Position numbers and translations under genes: made by a program. The notes below the pieces were generated by a model. The model was not told where the DNA came from. It searched no databases and saw only the letters and a list, made by a program, of their open reading frames with translations. 55,000 bases of DNA from Bacteroidota bacterium (GTDB lineage: Bacteria; Bacteroidota; Bacteroidia; Chitinophagales; Chitinophagaceae): the NCBI GenBank assembly GCA_016868855.1, contig VGFP01000004.1, positions 1 through 55,000 of the forward strand, in the 5' to 3' direction. The first letter of the stretch is position 1, and each line of letters begins with the position of its first letter. Below are positions 34,979 through 44,073 of this stretch, piece after piece.

Positions 34979-36220
34979 ATGGATAAACAAAAGAAGTTTA
35001 AGTTGATTTTGGTCTTGGGACTTTTAACCTCAGTAGGTCCCTTTTCGGTTGACATGTACCTGCCTGCATTTAATCACATTGCAGTTGATTTGAATACATC
35101 CATTTCAAATGTGATGTATTCCCTCTCAACCCCTTTTATTGGTATCTCATTTGGTCAGCTTATTTATGGATCGCTGCTGGAGCGGTTTGGCAGGAAAAAG
35201 CCGATATATGTCGGATTCACCATCTATTTACTAGCATGCACAGGTTGTATTTTTGCATTCAGTGTGGAAATGCTCATTGCCATGCGATTTTTCCAGGCTG
35301 TTGGCGGTTGTGTCGGCATGGTTGCAGCCAGGGCAATGGTCCGAGATATTTTTCCTCCTCATGAATTCGCAAAAATATTTTCTTCTTTGATGTTGATCGT
35401 TGCAGTATCTCCGATTCTTGCACCAACTTTTGGAGGGTATGTAACTGCATCGCTGGGTTGGCATTTTGTATTTATTTTTCTGTTCATATTGGTATCTCTT
35501 GTTTTTGTTGCTGTTTATTTCATGTTGCCTCAAACAAAAAATCCCGATACTCATTTTTCGTTGAGGCCACTTCCCATTCTCAGAAAGTACAGGGAAGTTA
35601 TTGCTAACGTTCAGTTTATTTCTTTTGCACTCACAGGGGCCATTTCATATTCAGTGGTGTATACATATATTACTGGCTCACCGCATGTATTCATGGATAA
35701 GTTTCATGCAAGTGAAAAGACATATGGTTGGATTTTTGCGGTAGTAGCTGCCGGACTGATTATCTCCTCACAACTGAATAGCCTGGCATTGAATCGATTT
35801 CAAAGTAAAAAGATTTTGCGAACTGCCTTCTCCTTTCAGATTGTCATTGGAGTAATTTTTGTTTTGTTGGCAACTGCTGAACTGCTCGATATGTACAGTG
35901 CGATTGGAATAATCATTTGTTTCATTTTTTGTCAGGGATTTATATTTCCGAATGCATCTGCCTTTGCAATGGCTCCTTTTGAAAAAAACGCAGGCTCTGC
36001 ATCTGCCATGTTGGGATTTTTACAAATGATGACTGGCGCTGCATCTTCTGCATTGATGGGAATTTTTCAGGAGGGATCTTTAAGGGCAATGGCAATGATC
36101 ATGACCGCAAGTACAATCATTGGGTTCATGATATTTATCCTTGGAGAAAGAAAAATGGATAAAGCTGCCTCGGCGGCCTTGGTTGCAGAAGAGGACCTCG
36201 AAATGATAGAGGGTTTTTAA
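34979..36220 (+). CDS. Bcr/CflA family MFS efflux transporter
   Basis: The 413-residue protein has twelve hydrophobic segments. The N-terminal half has LGLLTSVGPFSVDMYLPAF, the DMYLPAF string being typical of Bcr/CflA drug-resistance transporters, and the MFS loop motif GSLLERFGRKKPIYVG near 65. GGCVGMVAARAMVRDIF near 105 is also typical. Family members export bicyclomycin, chloramphenicol or other small molecules; the substrate here is unknown. The C-terminus is short and acidic. A promoter just upstream separates it from the rhamnose genes. Confidence 0.9.
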   Translation: MDKQKKFKLILVLGLLTSVGPFSVDMYLPAFNHIAVDLNTSISNVMYSLSTPFIGISFGQLIYGSLLERFGRKKPIYVGFTIYLLACTGCIFAFSVEMLIAMRFFQAVGGCVGMVAARAMVRDIFPPHEFAKIFSSLMLIVAVSPILAPTFGGYVTASLGWHFVFIFLFILVSLVFVAVYFMLPQTKNPDTHFSLRPLPILRKYREVIANVQFISFALTGAISYSVVYTYITGSPHVFMDKFHASEKTYGWIFAVVAAGLIISSQLNSLALNRFQSKKILRTAFSFQIVIGVIFVLLATAELLDMYSAIGIIICFIFCQGFIFPNASAFAMAPFEKNAGSASAMLGFLQMMTGAASSALMGIFQEGSLRAMAMIMTASTIIGFMIFILGERKMDKAASAALVAEEDLEMIEGF

Positions 36221-36282
36221 TTCGGTTCTCTTTACTTTATTGATCAAAGTTTCATAATTTACTATTCTTAAAATCAAGCATT

Positions 36283-36978
36283 GTGAAACCTGTTGTTCAA
36301 ATTTCACTCGACCTCACCAATATTGATGAAGCATTAGAAACTGCAGCCATGGCTTTGCGAGCAGGTGTTGATTGGTTGGAAGCCGGAACACCACTGATTT
36401 TAGCAGAGGGGTTACACGGAGTTAAGAAACTCCGTGAGGCATTTCCACATGTACCCATAGTAGCTGATTTAAAAACCATGGATGGTGGTTATTTGGAAGC
36501 AGAAATGATGGCAAAAGCAGGTGCAACGCATGTGGTTGTGATGGCAAGAGCACATCCTGAAACCATCAAATGTGTAGTACAAGCAGGGAAAGATTTTGGA
36601 GCAAAAGTAATGGGAGATAACTTGGGTTGTCCAGATATGGTATTGGGTGCAAAAGAGTTGGAAGATCTTGGCTGCGATTATATTGTTCATCATATTGGGT
36701 ATGATGAACGAAGAGGCATTGCTACCATGGGAAAGAGAATGCCTAGTCCTCTCGACCAGCTGAAGGAGGTTGTCAATGCAGTCAGCGTGCCGGTTCAGGC
36801 GGTTGGAGGTTTATCACTGGAACAGGCCATTCAATGTCCCGCTTATGGTGCTCCTTTGGTAGTGCTTGGTGCACCATTGACGATTGATGCAGATGCTTTC
36901 AAGACAGCTGATGGAAATTTGGAAGCTTCCCTTCGTATGATATGTGAAAAAATTCATGCATACGTAGATATTGTTTAA
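36283..36978 (+). CDS. HUMPS/KGPDC-type decarboxylase or synthase (OMPDC superfamily)
   Basis: From the GTG at 36283 the product has 231 residues: MKPVVQISLDLTNIDEALET. It is a small TIM barrel of the orotidine-5'-phosphate decarboxylase superfamily. VADLKTMDGG near residues 61-70 is the DxKxxD metal/catalytic motif of hexulose-phosphate synthase and 3-keto-L-gulonate-6-phosphate decarboxylase. YIVHHIGYDERRG near 128-140 supplies the His and Arg of the second site. QAVGGLS near 168 is the phosphate-binding loop. The choice between the two activities cannot be made by eye; the neighbouring inositol oxygenase favours a keto-gulonate role. It heads a four-gene run. Confidence 0.82.
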   Translation: MKPVVQISLDLTNIDEALETAAMALRAGVDWLEAGTPLILAEGLHGVKKLREAFPHVPIVADLKTMDGGYLEAEMMAKAGATHVVVMARAHPETIKCVVQAGKDFGAKVMGDNLGCPDMVLGAKELEDLGCDYIVHHIGYDERRGIATMGKRMPSPLDQLKEVVNAVSVPVQAVGGLSLEQAIQCPAYGAPLVVLGAPLTIDADAFKTADGNLEASLRMICEKIHAYVDIV

Positions 36979-36996
36979 CACTCATTACCGGTAGCT

Positions 36997-38022
36997 ATGA
37001 AAAAAATGATGGCCGTTGTAAATTATGCCCCAGAAAAAGGCTCGGTTGAATTAAGAGAATTGGAGGTTCCTGAAATTGGAGATGAAGATGTATTGCTCAA
37101 AGTCGAAAATGTGGGCGTTTGTGGAAGTGATTTGCATCAGTGGACAGCAGACCACAGCTGGCAAGTGAATTATCCTGTAGTATTGGGACACGAATTTGGT
37201 GGAGTAATTGCAAGGCTTGGTAAAAATGTACACAATTGGAACGAGGGTGACAGGGTTGTAAGTGAAACTGCTGCTATCATTGATCCACATAGTCCGATGA
37301 CAAAAGCAGGTCTCTATAATTTAGATCCAAACCGCAAAGGTTTTGGATATGGCGTAAATGGCGCCATGACAACTTTTGTGCGTGTTCCATCACGTTGTCT
37401 TCATCAAGTTCCTGCAAATCTGGCTTTTGAACAGGCTTGTCTCACAGAGCCTTGCTGTGTGGCATACAATGCAGTAGCAGTAAATGCACAAATCAAACCG
37501 GGTGACAGGGTCATCGTACTCGGACCAGGCACCATTGGAATTTTGTGTGCAGCTGTTGCCAAACTTTGTGGGGCACATGTTGCCATTGTTGGATTGGAGG
37601 CAGATCGTGCAAGATTAAATATTGCCAAACAGTATGGTTGTGAAACCATCATCGGAGATGCAACGCAATGGGCATATGCAACCGATGTGATGGGTGCAGA
37701 TGTTATCATCGATGCAGCTGGCATCAGCCAGACCCTCAAAATTGCTTTGCAACTTGTCAGGCCCAAGGGGCAAATTATAAAAGTAGGATGGGGACCTCAG
37801 CCGCTTAATTTTTCTCTTGATCCACTTGTCCAAAAAAACGTTACGCTCCAGGGTAGCTTCAGCCATAATTGGCCAATATGGGAGAAAGTAATCGGTTTGC
37901 TTTCAACAGGCTTATTAAATGTACAGCCAATCATTGGCGGTGTATGGAACTTAGATGAATGGCATACTGCATTTGAAAAAATGCACAAGGGTGAAGTTGT
38001 CAAAAGCGTTTTAAAACCTTGA
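36997..38022 (+). CDS. MDR zinc-type alcohol/polyol dehydrogenase lacking the structural zinc
   Basis: This 341-residue medium-chain dehydrogenase keeps the catalytic zinc ligands Cys42 (GVCGSDLH), His65-Glu66 (GHEFGG) and Glu151 (TEPCC). The NAD-binding loop is VLGPGTIGILCAAVA near 170-185. The lobe that normally holds four structural cysteines (residues ~90-112, SETAAIIDPHSPMTKAGLYN onwards) has none of them. The family oxidises polyols or sugar acids such as L-gulonate, L-idonate or sorbitol. It starts 18 bases after the decarboxylase gene and is followed by an SDR after 6 bases, so it probably provides one redox step of the same pathway. Confidence 0.88.
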   Translation: MKKMMAVVNYAPEKGSVELRELEVPEIGDEDVLLKVENVGVCGSDLHQWTADHSWQVNYPVVLGHEFGGVIARLGKNVHNWNEGDRVVSETAAIIDPHSPMTKAGLYNLDPNRKGFGYGVNGAMTTFVRVPSRCLHQVPANLAFEQACLTEPCCVAYNAVAVNAQIKPGDRVIVLGPGTIGILCAAVAKLCGAHVAIVGLEADRARLNIAKQYGCETIIGDATQWAYATDVMGADVIIDAAGISQTLKIALQLVRPKGQIIKVGWGPQPLNFSLDPLVQKNVTLQGSFSHNWPIWEKVIGLLSTGLLNVQPIIGGVWNLDEWHTAFEKMHKGEVVKSVLKP

Positions 38023-38028
38023 TCATAC

Positions 38029-38829
38029 ATGCGACTGAATAACAAAACAATCATCGTAACCGGAAGTACAACGGGAATAGGAAAAGCAATTGCCAAGCGA
38101 TGTGTAAAAGAAGGCGCTAAAGTGATGATACATGGACTCGAACTTGATTGGGCAAATCAGGTCTTGGATGAGATTGGAAAGCAAAATGGATCTGTATATA
38201 TTGAGGATATATCCAATGAAGGTGCCTGTGAACGTTTGGTCAACTCAACCATAAAAACTTTTGGGAAAATTGATGCTGTTGTAAACAATGCAGCAAAAGT
38301 AGTTTCATCCAATATTTCCACTACTGATCTAGATTTTTTGGAAAGGGTATTTTCAGTAAACACTTTCTCGCCTTTCATGCTTGTCAAACATGCACTCCCT
38401 TATTTGACGGAATCAAAAGGCGCTGTGTTGAACATCGGTTCAGTCAATGCATACAGCGGAGAACCCAATTTGCTTGCTTATAGTATGTCGAAAGGAGCAT
38501 TGATGACCATGACGAGAAATTTGGGTGACACCTTGCACCGCGAAAATGGAGTACGTGTCAATCAAATCAATCCGGGTTGGGTCCTTACTGAAACAGAGAA
38601 GAAGAGAAAAAATGACCATGGACTGCCAGAGGATTGGTACAAAGACTTGCCCAGTGTATATGCTCCTGCAGGAAGAATTTTATGGCCAGATGAAATTGCG
38701 GCAGCTGCCATTTATTGGCTTTCCGATGAAAGCGGACCAGTCAGCGGTCAGGTGGTGGACATTGAACAGCATCCATTCATTGGCAGAAATCCTCCCAAAG
38801 ACACATCCACAATCCCCACAAGAAAATAA
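38029..38829 (+). CDS. SDR family oxidoreductase
   Basis: A classical 266-residue SDR: VTGSTTGIGKAIAK (residues 10-23), NNAAKV near 87, NIGSVNAYSGEPNLLAYSMSK near 130-150 with Ser, Tyr and Lys of the catalytic triad, and VSGQVVDIEQ near the C-terminus. The cofactor is probably NAD(P). The gene lies between the MDR dehydrogenase and the TIM-barrel isomerase with spacings of 6 and 2 bases. A second dehydrogenase in the cluster would allow an oxidation and a reduction of the same sugar-acid chain; the substrate is unknown. Confidence 0.9.
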   Translation: MRLNNKTIIVTGSTTGIGKAIAKRCVKEGAKVMIHGLELDWANQVLDEIGKQNGSVYIEDISNEGACERLVNSTIKTFGKIDAVVNNAAKVVSSNISTTDLDFLERVFSVNTFSPFMLVKHALPYLTESKGAVLNIGSVNAYSGEPNLLAYSMSKGALMTMTRNLGDTLHRENGVRVNQINPGWVLTETEKKRKNDHGLPEDWYKDLPSVYAPAGRILWPDEIAAAAIYWLSDESGPVSGQVVDIEQHPFIGRNPPKDTSTIPTRK

Positions 38830-38831
38830 TT

Positions 38832-39716
38832 ATGCCGCAGCTTGCAGTATTTCCCAAAGCTTTCATGTATGCACTTTGCAAAGATGGAACCATGAAACTG
38901 GGAGAATGGATAAAATTGGCCTGCGATCTGGATGTCGACGGACTCGAATGGTATGCGGGATTTATAGAAATGCAGGACAGTAAAAATTGGAAAAATTTCC
39001 GACAGCAAGTAGAAGACAATGGCAAGCAGATTCCCATGATGTGTTGCTCACCAGATTTTACACATCCCGACAAAACATTCAGGGAAAAAGAAATCACTAA
39101 ACAAAAAGAATGGATCGAAATGACCTATGCCTTGGGTGGAAAGTATTGCAGGGTGTTGTCAGGACAAAAAAGACCTGAACTGTCAATAGAGGAAGGAATC
39201 AAATTGGCAGCAGATTCAATTCAATCATGTTTGCCATTCGCTCAAGAAAGAGGAATCACATTGATCATTGAGAATCATTATAAAGATGATTTTTGGCTCT
39301 ATCCTGAGTTTGCCCAAAAGATGGATGTGTTTTGTATGCTCGTAGACATGATTCAACATCTCAACTTTGGTGTCAACTATGATCCCAGTAATACGTTCCT
39401 GGCTGGCGAGGAGCCCCTTGAATTGTTGTATAAGATTTCAACCCGCATTGTCACCATGCATGCAAGTGATCGCTATCTTTTGGAAGGAACGATTGAAGAT
39501 TTGAGAAGAGAGGAAGGAGGTGCAGCTGGATATGCCAAGCGATTGAGTCATGGTGAAATTGGAAAGGGACTGAATGATTATGATGCAATCTTTACTGAGC
39601 TAAAAAGAGTTGGTTTTGATGGTTGGATCAGTATTGAAGATGGGGTAGATGGCATGGACCAACTAAGCAGGAGTGTAGCATTTGTAAGGAGAAAAATCAA
39701 GCAGTACTGGAAATAA
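38832..39716 (+). CDS. Xylose-isomerase-like TIM-barrel sugar isomerase/epimerase
   Basis: The 294-residue protein belongs to the AP-endonuclease-2/sugar-phosphate isomerase family. Metal ligands are seen in ITLIIENHY (Glu), FGVNYDPSNTF (Asp), IVTMHASDRY (His/Asp) and GWISIEDGVDG (Glu). It has no signal peptide. As last gene of the run ending in a strong terminator, it probably isomerises an intermediate made by the two dehydrogenases. The candidate substrates include ketoses and inosose-like compounds. Its start lies 2 bases behind the SDR stop. Confidence 0.88.
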   Translation: MPQLAVFPKAFMYALCKDGTMKLGEWIKLACDLDVDGLEWYAGFIEMQDSKNWKNFRQQVEDNGKQIPMMCCSPDFTHPDKTFREKEITKQKEWIEMTYALGGKYCRVLSGQKRPELSIEEGIKLAADSIQSCLPFAQERGITLIIENHYKDDFWLYPEFAQKMDVFCMLVDMIQHLNFGVNYDPSNTFLAGEEPLELLYKISTRIVTMHASDRYLLEGTIEDLRREEGGAAGYAKRLSHGEIGKGLNDYDAIFTELKRVGFDGWISIEDGVDGMDQLSRSVAFVRRKIKQYWK

Positions 39717-39743
39717 AAAAGGCTTCATTTGAAGCCTTTTTTT
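39715..39743. terminator. Bidirectional terminator between the TIM-barrel and inositol oxygenase genes
   Basis: A6GGCTTC pairs with GAAGCCT7 around loop ATTT. The long A tract on one side and T tract on the other make it efficient in both directions, ending both converging genes. Confidence 0.9.
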
Positions 39744-39747
39744 ATAA

Positions 39748-40632
39748 TTAGAATTTCAACGTCTTGGGAAGAAATTTTTCGATCAAATCTGTATAGTAAG
39801 ATTTGAGCTTTGACCAATCTGGTGGCTCAGGATTTTTTGAATACAGATCGTATGGATTGAAAAGCTTTACCCACTTTAACATTGCCCTGTCATGATCATC
39901 ACAAAGATGGTCATAAGCACCCTCTCTGTGCCATGCATAGAAAGAGTGGAAACGCAACATGTACAATCCTTCCTCCGGCAAATGATTTTTCATCATTTGA
40001 TAAATATATTCGTCATGACCCCAACTCATGTGAACATTGCGGAGTCCGCAGTTGGGTTCATACACTCCATATTGGGTATTGTATTTTGGATTACTGTAAT
40101 CTGGATTTTCTTTGAAGAATTCTGGATAAATGATTTTATCTGAGTATGCGCATCCAACAGGGAATGTATCGCCCACTACTGCCCACTGTGGTTCACCAAA
40201 AAGACAAAGTACCTTTCCCATGTCATGCATCAGACCTGTGAGCACCATCCAATCAGGGTGTCCATCTCTTCTGATGGCCTCTGATGTTTGCAGCAAATGT
40301 TGAAACTGATCCAAATCGGTATCAGGATCAGAGTCGTCCACCAGCTGATTCAAAAATTCAAAAGCATCCCAGACGGCCATTTCTTTTTTATCGAATGAAA
40401 GATATTGTCTGTGCTTTTCCATCACAAAATCATACGTCTGATAAGTATGATTGAGTCTGTAAAATTCTCTTACGGTATCCCTTCCAGGCTCTTCATAATT
40501 TCGATATGCTTCTGTTGTTTTGGAGGTAGCGATTTTTTCAGGATCGGGATATCTCTCCAGCAGATCGTCCTCCCATTCGTCTAGGCTTCCAAGTGGATTG
40601 ATTTCTTTGGATGTGAATTCTTTGTTTGACAT
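39748..40632 (-). CDS. myo-Inositol oxygenase (MIOX)
   Basis: From ATG 40632 the product has 294 residues. The HD-like diiron fold is intact: GHPDWMVLTGLMHDMGKVLC (His, His-Asp), CGEPQ-like FGEPQWAVVGDTFPVGC, HMSWGHDEYIYQMMKNHLP (His), MLRFHSFYAWHREGAYDHL (His) and the DDHDRAMLKWVKLFNPYDLYSK block (Asp). These are the ligands and substrate residues of animal and plant MIOX. The enzyme cleaves the ring of myo-inositol with O2 to give D-glucuronate. It lies head-to-tail against the dehydrogenase cluster and divergent from a sodium/solute symporter that could import inositol. Confidence 0.92.
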   Translation of the reverse strand: MSNKEFTSKEINPLGSLDEWEDDLLERYPDPEKIATSKTTEAYRNYEEPGRDTVREFYRLNHTYQTYDFVMEKHRQYLSFDKKEMAVWDAFEFLNQLVDDSDPDTDLDQFQHLLQTSEAIRRDGHPDWMVLTGLMHDMGKVLCLFGEPQWAVVGDTFPVGCAYSDKIIYPEFFKENPDYSNPKYNTQYGVYEPNCGLRNVHMSWGHDEYIYQMMKNHLPEEGLYMLRFHSFYAWHREGAYDHLCDDHDRAMLKWVKLFNPYDLYSKNPEPPDWSKLKSYYTDLIEKFLPKTLKF

Positions 40633-40728
40633 GGCCAACGGGTTTATGGGACTAAGTTAAAGACATTTTTTGTTGATTTTTTCACAATCCGGGTAAAAAT
40701 CGATCTTCTGAAAGCGGGAGAACCAAAA

Positions 40729-42426
40729 ATGCTTTATTTTAAAGGAATCAACCCAACGATTGCCATGCATCTTCATCTAGCAGATTACCTCGTCATTTTT
40801 GTTTATTTTTTATTTGTTATTGCGGTAGGTTTCATCATCAAAAAAAGAATAAAATCTAGCAATGATTTTTTAAATAGTAATAGAAGTATTCCATTGTGGA
40901 TTACCAGCCTCGCATTTATTTCGGCCAATCTCGGTGCCCAGGAAGTATTGGGAATGGTTGCATCTGGAGCAAAATATGGAATCATGACAGTGCACTTTTA
41001 CTGGGTCGGTGCCATATTTGCAATGGTTTTTCTGGGAGTTTTCATGATGCCTTTTTACTATGGAAGCAAAGCAAGAAGTGTTCCTGAATATCTCTCTATG
41101 CGGTTTGATGAGAAAACAAGGGCATTGAATGCAATCACTTTTGCAGTCATGACTGTTTTTTCTTCCGGTATTTCACTCTATGCACTTGCAAAACTGCTGG
41201 AGGTGATATTGCATTGGAACTTTGACCTATGCATTTGGCTGGCAGCAGGAATCGTAATGGTCTACACATTTTTAGGTGGATTGACCAGTGCAGTATACAA
41301 TGAGGTCTTGCAGTTTTTTTTGATTGTATTGGGACTCTCACCATTGGTCATTGTTGCTTTGCATGATGCTGGAGGTTGGAGCAGTATCCAGGCCAATCTA
41401 CAACCCGAATTGACACATGCTTGGAAATACATGGACAAGGCTGAAAACAATCCATTGGGAGTGAATTTTATGTCATTGATATTTGGATTGGGATTTGTAA
41501 TGTCTTTCGGGTATTGGTGTACAGATTTTCTGGTTGTTCAAAGAGCCATGATTGCCAAAAACATGAGCGAAGCACAGCGAACACCCATCATCGCAGCCAT
41601 CCCCAAAATGTTTATGCCGCTCATTGTGGTCCTGCCTGGGATCATCGCCATCGCATTGATGCAGTCTGCATTACAATCAAAGGGATATGCCATACCGTTG
41701 GACGATAATGGGGGCATCAACTATACCATGACACTTCCCTCCTTGATTGCACATTATTACCCAACCGGATTATTGGGTGTCGGCATCACTGCCCTTATCG
41801 CCTCATTCATGAGTGGAATGGCAGGCAATGTCACAGCATTCAACTCAGTATTTACTTATGATATTTATCAATCGTATTTTGTAAAAAATAAATCAGATCA
41901 ACATTATCTTACAGTTGGTAAGCTGATTACACTTTTTGGTATCCTGTTTTCAATTGGAACAGCTTATGTCGCCGCGAGTTTTAACAACATCAACGACTTC
42001 CTGCAATTGGTGTTTAGTTTCGTAAACGGTCCCCTGTTTGCAACTTTTCTCTTGGGAATGTTCTGGAAACGAACAACCGGTCACGGTGCTTTCTGGGGAC
42101 TGATGATCGGTACCCTGGCAGCTGCGGCAACACACGGACTCACCATTGCTGAAGGAAAAGGAGGTTGGATTGCGCCGATGTACGAGATCAGCTCTGGCAT
42201 GGGACAAGCATTTATCGTTGCAGCTTTTTCTTGGATCGCCAACTTTTTTTCAACCATCATTGTCAGCCTGTTTACCAAGCCTAAGCCTGATGAAGCGTTG
42301 CGGGGATTGGTATACTCATTAACAGAAAAAGTGTATGCAAAAGAAACAAAATGGTATCTGCGTGCAGGTCCTTTGGCATTGATATTATTGATCATTACCA
42401 TTGCACTCAATATTATATTCTTTTAA
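40729..42426 (+). CDS. Sodium:solute symporter (SLC5/vSGLT-like)
   Basis: The 565-residue transporter has about 14 hydrophobic helices. FISANLGAQEVLGMVASGA near residue 64 corresponds to the substrate/sodium-binding first half of the vSGLT core, and ASFMSGMAGNVTAFNSVFTYDIY near 365 matches the SSS family signature. Start ATG 40729 has a GGGAGA sequence ahead of it; ATG 40765 (MHLHLADYL) is a plausible alternative and looks more like family N-termini. It is divergent from MIOX, so myo-inositol or a related polyol is a reasonable substrate guess. A 57-codon membrane-protein gene follows after 9 bases. Confidence 0.9.
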   Translation: MLYFKGINPTIAMHLHLADYLVIFVYFLFVIAVGFIIKKRIKSSNDFLNSNRSIPLWITSLAFISANLGAQEVLGMVASGAKYGIMTVHFYWVGAIFAMVFLGVFMMPFYYGSKARSVPEYLSMRFDEKTRALNAITFAVMTVFSSGISLYALAKLLEVILHWNFDLCIWLAAGIVMVYTFLGGLTSAVYNEVLQFFLIVLGLSPLVIVALHDAGGWSSIQANLQPELTHAWKYMDKAENNPLGVNFMSLIFGLGFVMSFGYWCTDFLVVQRAMIAKNMSEAQRTPIIAAIPKMFMPLIVVLPGIIAIALMQSALQSKGYAIPLDDNGGINYTMTLPSLIAHYYPTGLLGVGITALIASFMSGMAGNVTAFNSVFTYDIYQSYFVKNKSDQHYLTVGKLITLFGILFSIGTAYVAASFNNINDFLQLVFSFVNGPLFATFLLGMFWKRTTGHGAFWGLMIGTLAAAATHGLTIAEGKGGWIAPMYEISSGMGQAFIVAAFSWIANFFSTIIVSLFTKPKPDEALRGLVYSLTEKVYAKETKWYLRAGPLALILLIITIALNIIFF

Positions 42427-42435
42427 ATCAATAGT

Positions 42436-42609
42436 ATGTTTGAAAAGTTTAATCAGCTGAGTTTTGTAATTGGAGTTTTTTTTATCACTGTCGCGATCAT
42501 ACTCATTGCCGGCTATTTTCTTTCATCTGCATTGCATTTCGACATCAATTTATATACAGGATTGGGAATGATGGTTTTTGGACTGGTGATGGTGAACATC
42601 AAGGAATAA
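42436..42609 (+). CDS. Small two-helix membrane protein next to the symporter
   Basis: A 57-residue ORF: after MFEKFNQLS come two hydrophobic helices, residues ~10-30 (FVIGVFFITVAIILIAGYFL) and ~39-54 (LYTGLGMMVFGLVMVN), with a charged IKE end. It fills the gap between the symporter and the reductase, with 9 and 21 bases of spacing, and has normal coding codon usage. It might be a small partner or stabiliser of the symporter. No family is recognised by eye. Confidence 0.7.
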   Translation: MFEKFNQLSFVIGVFFITVAIILIAGYFLSSALHFDINLYTGLGMMVFGLVMVNIKE

Positions 42610-42630
42610 CAAGTTAAAAAATCTAACAAC

Positions 42631-43362
42631 ATGGCACAACAACCTTGGAGAACCGGTAAAATTATCAGGATAGAAGATGAGACTTCTACCACAAAGAAAT
42701 TCTGGATAGAAATTCCCGAGTTGGAACGTTTTGATTTCATCCCCGGACAGTTTGTTACATTGGATTTGCCCATTCATGAGCAACCCAACAAAAGATGGAG
42801 AAGTTATTCAATTGCTTCACCACCCAATGGTACCAATGTTTTCGAACTGATCATCGTTCTAATGGAGGGAGGATTGGGAACAACTTATCTATTCAATGAG
42901 GCCAAGGTTGGAACATCATTTCCTGTTAGAGGTCCACAGGGACATTTCATTTTAGGTGATCCCATTACAACAGATATTTTCATGATTTGCACCGGCACAG
43001 GGATTGCGCCTTTTCGTTCCATGATTCAACACATTCATCACAACAACATACCGCACAAAGAGATTTATCTTATTTATGGAACAAGAAAGTGCGCAGATGG
43101 ATTGTATTTGAAAGAGTTGTTTGATTTGAAAACAAAGCTTCCTAGTTTTCATTATTTCCCAACTTTCTCTCGCGAACAAAATGTTCCTGAAGGACATTGC
43201 ATGGGTTATGTTCATGGGGTTTATGAACAATTGCTTCAAGGGAAAAAAGAAACTTCCGAATTTTATCTTTGCGGCTGGAAGGATATGATTACAGAGGCGA
43301 GGCAGCGTATTCAAGCTTTGGGGGTTGATAAAAAGTCCATTCATTTTGAATTATACGGTTAA
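42631..43362 (+). CDS. Ferredoxin-NADP reductase-type FAD oxidoreductase
   Basis: The 243-residue protein has the FAD-binding motif RWRSYSIASPPNG near residues 55-67, and the NAD(P)-binding motif CTGTGIAPFRSMIQH near 116-130. YLIYGTRKCADGLY and a C-terminal FYLCGWKDMITEAR (CGxxxM) are the further conserved parts. No ferredoxin domain is fused. It would pass electrons between NAD(P)H and a small carrier. It is the third gene in the run that starts with the symporter. Confidence 0.9.
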   Translation: MAQQPWRTGKIIRIEDETSTTKKFWIEIPELERFDFIPGQFVTLDLPIHEQPNKRWRSYSIASPPNGTNVFELIIVLMEGGLGTTYLFNEAKVGTSFPVRGPQGHFILGDPITTDIFMICTGTGIAPFRSMIQHIHHNNIPHKEIYLIYGTRKCADGLYLKELFDLKTKLPSFHYFPTFSREQNVPEGHCMGYVHGVYEQLLQGKKETSEFYLCGWKDMITEARQRIQALGVDKKSIHFELYG

Positions 43363-43373
43363 AATACAGCACT

Positions 43374-44069
43374 ATGAAATATGTATTCTTTTCAATTTTA
43401 TTTTTTTCGTTTATCACCGTTCATGCACAACAAAAAATCAATGACAATTGGGCCGACTGGGCAAATTTCAAAAAGTACGCTGAACAAAATAAATCTGTTC
43501 CCTCAAAGGTAAAAGGGGAGCGCAGGGTAGTCTTTCTTGGAAATTCAATTTTTGAGGGTTGGCTTCGGTTGCGACCTGAATTATTTGCGGGTAAGCCATA
43601 CTACGACAGGGGTATCAGTGGACAAACAACTCCTCAAATGTTGCTGAGATTTTATGATGACGTCCTTGCGTTAAATCCCGATGTATTGGTCTTGAAATGC
43701 GGCATCAATGATATTGCTCAAAATACGGGTCCTTATGATCCCCAGAAAACCATCAACAACATAAAAGCCATCGCACAGCTTGCTCGTGCGAATAAAATTA
43801 AGGTAATTCTCTGCTCTGTTCTTCCAGCAAGTGATTTCAGGTGGCGACCAGGATTGGAGCCTGCAGACAAAGTCATTGCATTGAATGCAGCCATCAAGCA
43901 ATTTGCAGATGAACAATCCTTTTTTTACCTGGATTTGTATTCTTCTGTAGTTGACGATAACAAAGGGATGAAAAAAGAATATGCAAGTGACGGGGTGCAT
44001 CCAACTGTTGAGGGGTATAAAGTTTTAGAACCATTGGTGGAGGCGGCAATACAAAAAGTAAAAAAATAA
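43374..44069 (+). CDS. Secreted SGNH/GDSL hydrolase
   Basis: A 231-residue exported hydrolase with signal peptide ending near TVHAQ. The four blocks are: VFLGNSIFEGW with Ser near residue 57, GISGQTTPQML with Gly, LKCGINDIAQN with Asn near 112, and SDGVHPTVEGY with Asp and His near 207. The GDS motif is altered to GNS, as in rhamnogalacturonan acetylesterase-like and other SGNH branches. It could remove acetyl or other acyl groups from plant-derived glycans; that is inference. MadL starts 4 bases downstream. Confidence 0.9.
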   Translation: MKYVFFSILFFSFITVHAQQKINDNWADWANFKKYAEQNKSVPSKVKGERRVVFLGNSIFEGWLRLRPELFAGKPYYDRGISGQTTPQMLLRFYDDVLALNPDVLVLKCGINDIAQNTGPYDPQKTINNIKAIAQLARANKIKVILCSVLPASDFRWRPGLEPADKVIALNAAIKQFADEQSFFYLDLYSSVVDDNKGMKKEYASDGVHPTVEGYKVLEPLVEAAIQKVKK

Positions 44070-44073
44070 GTTC

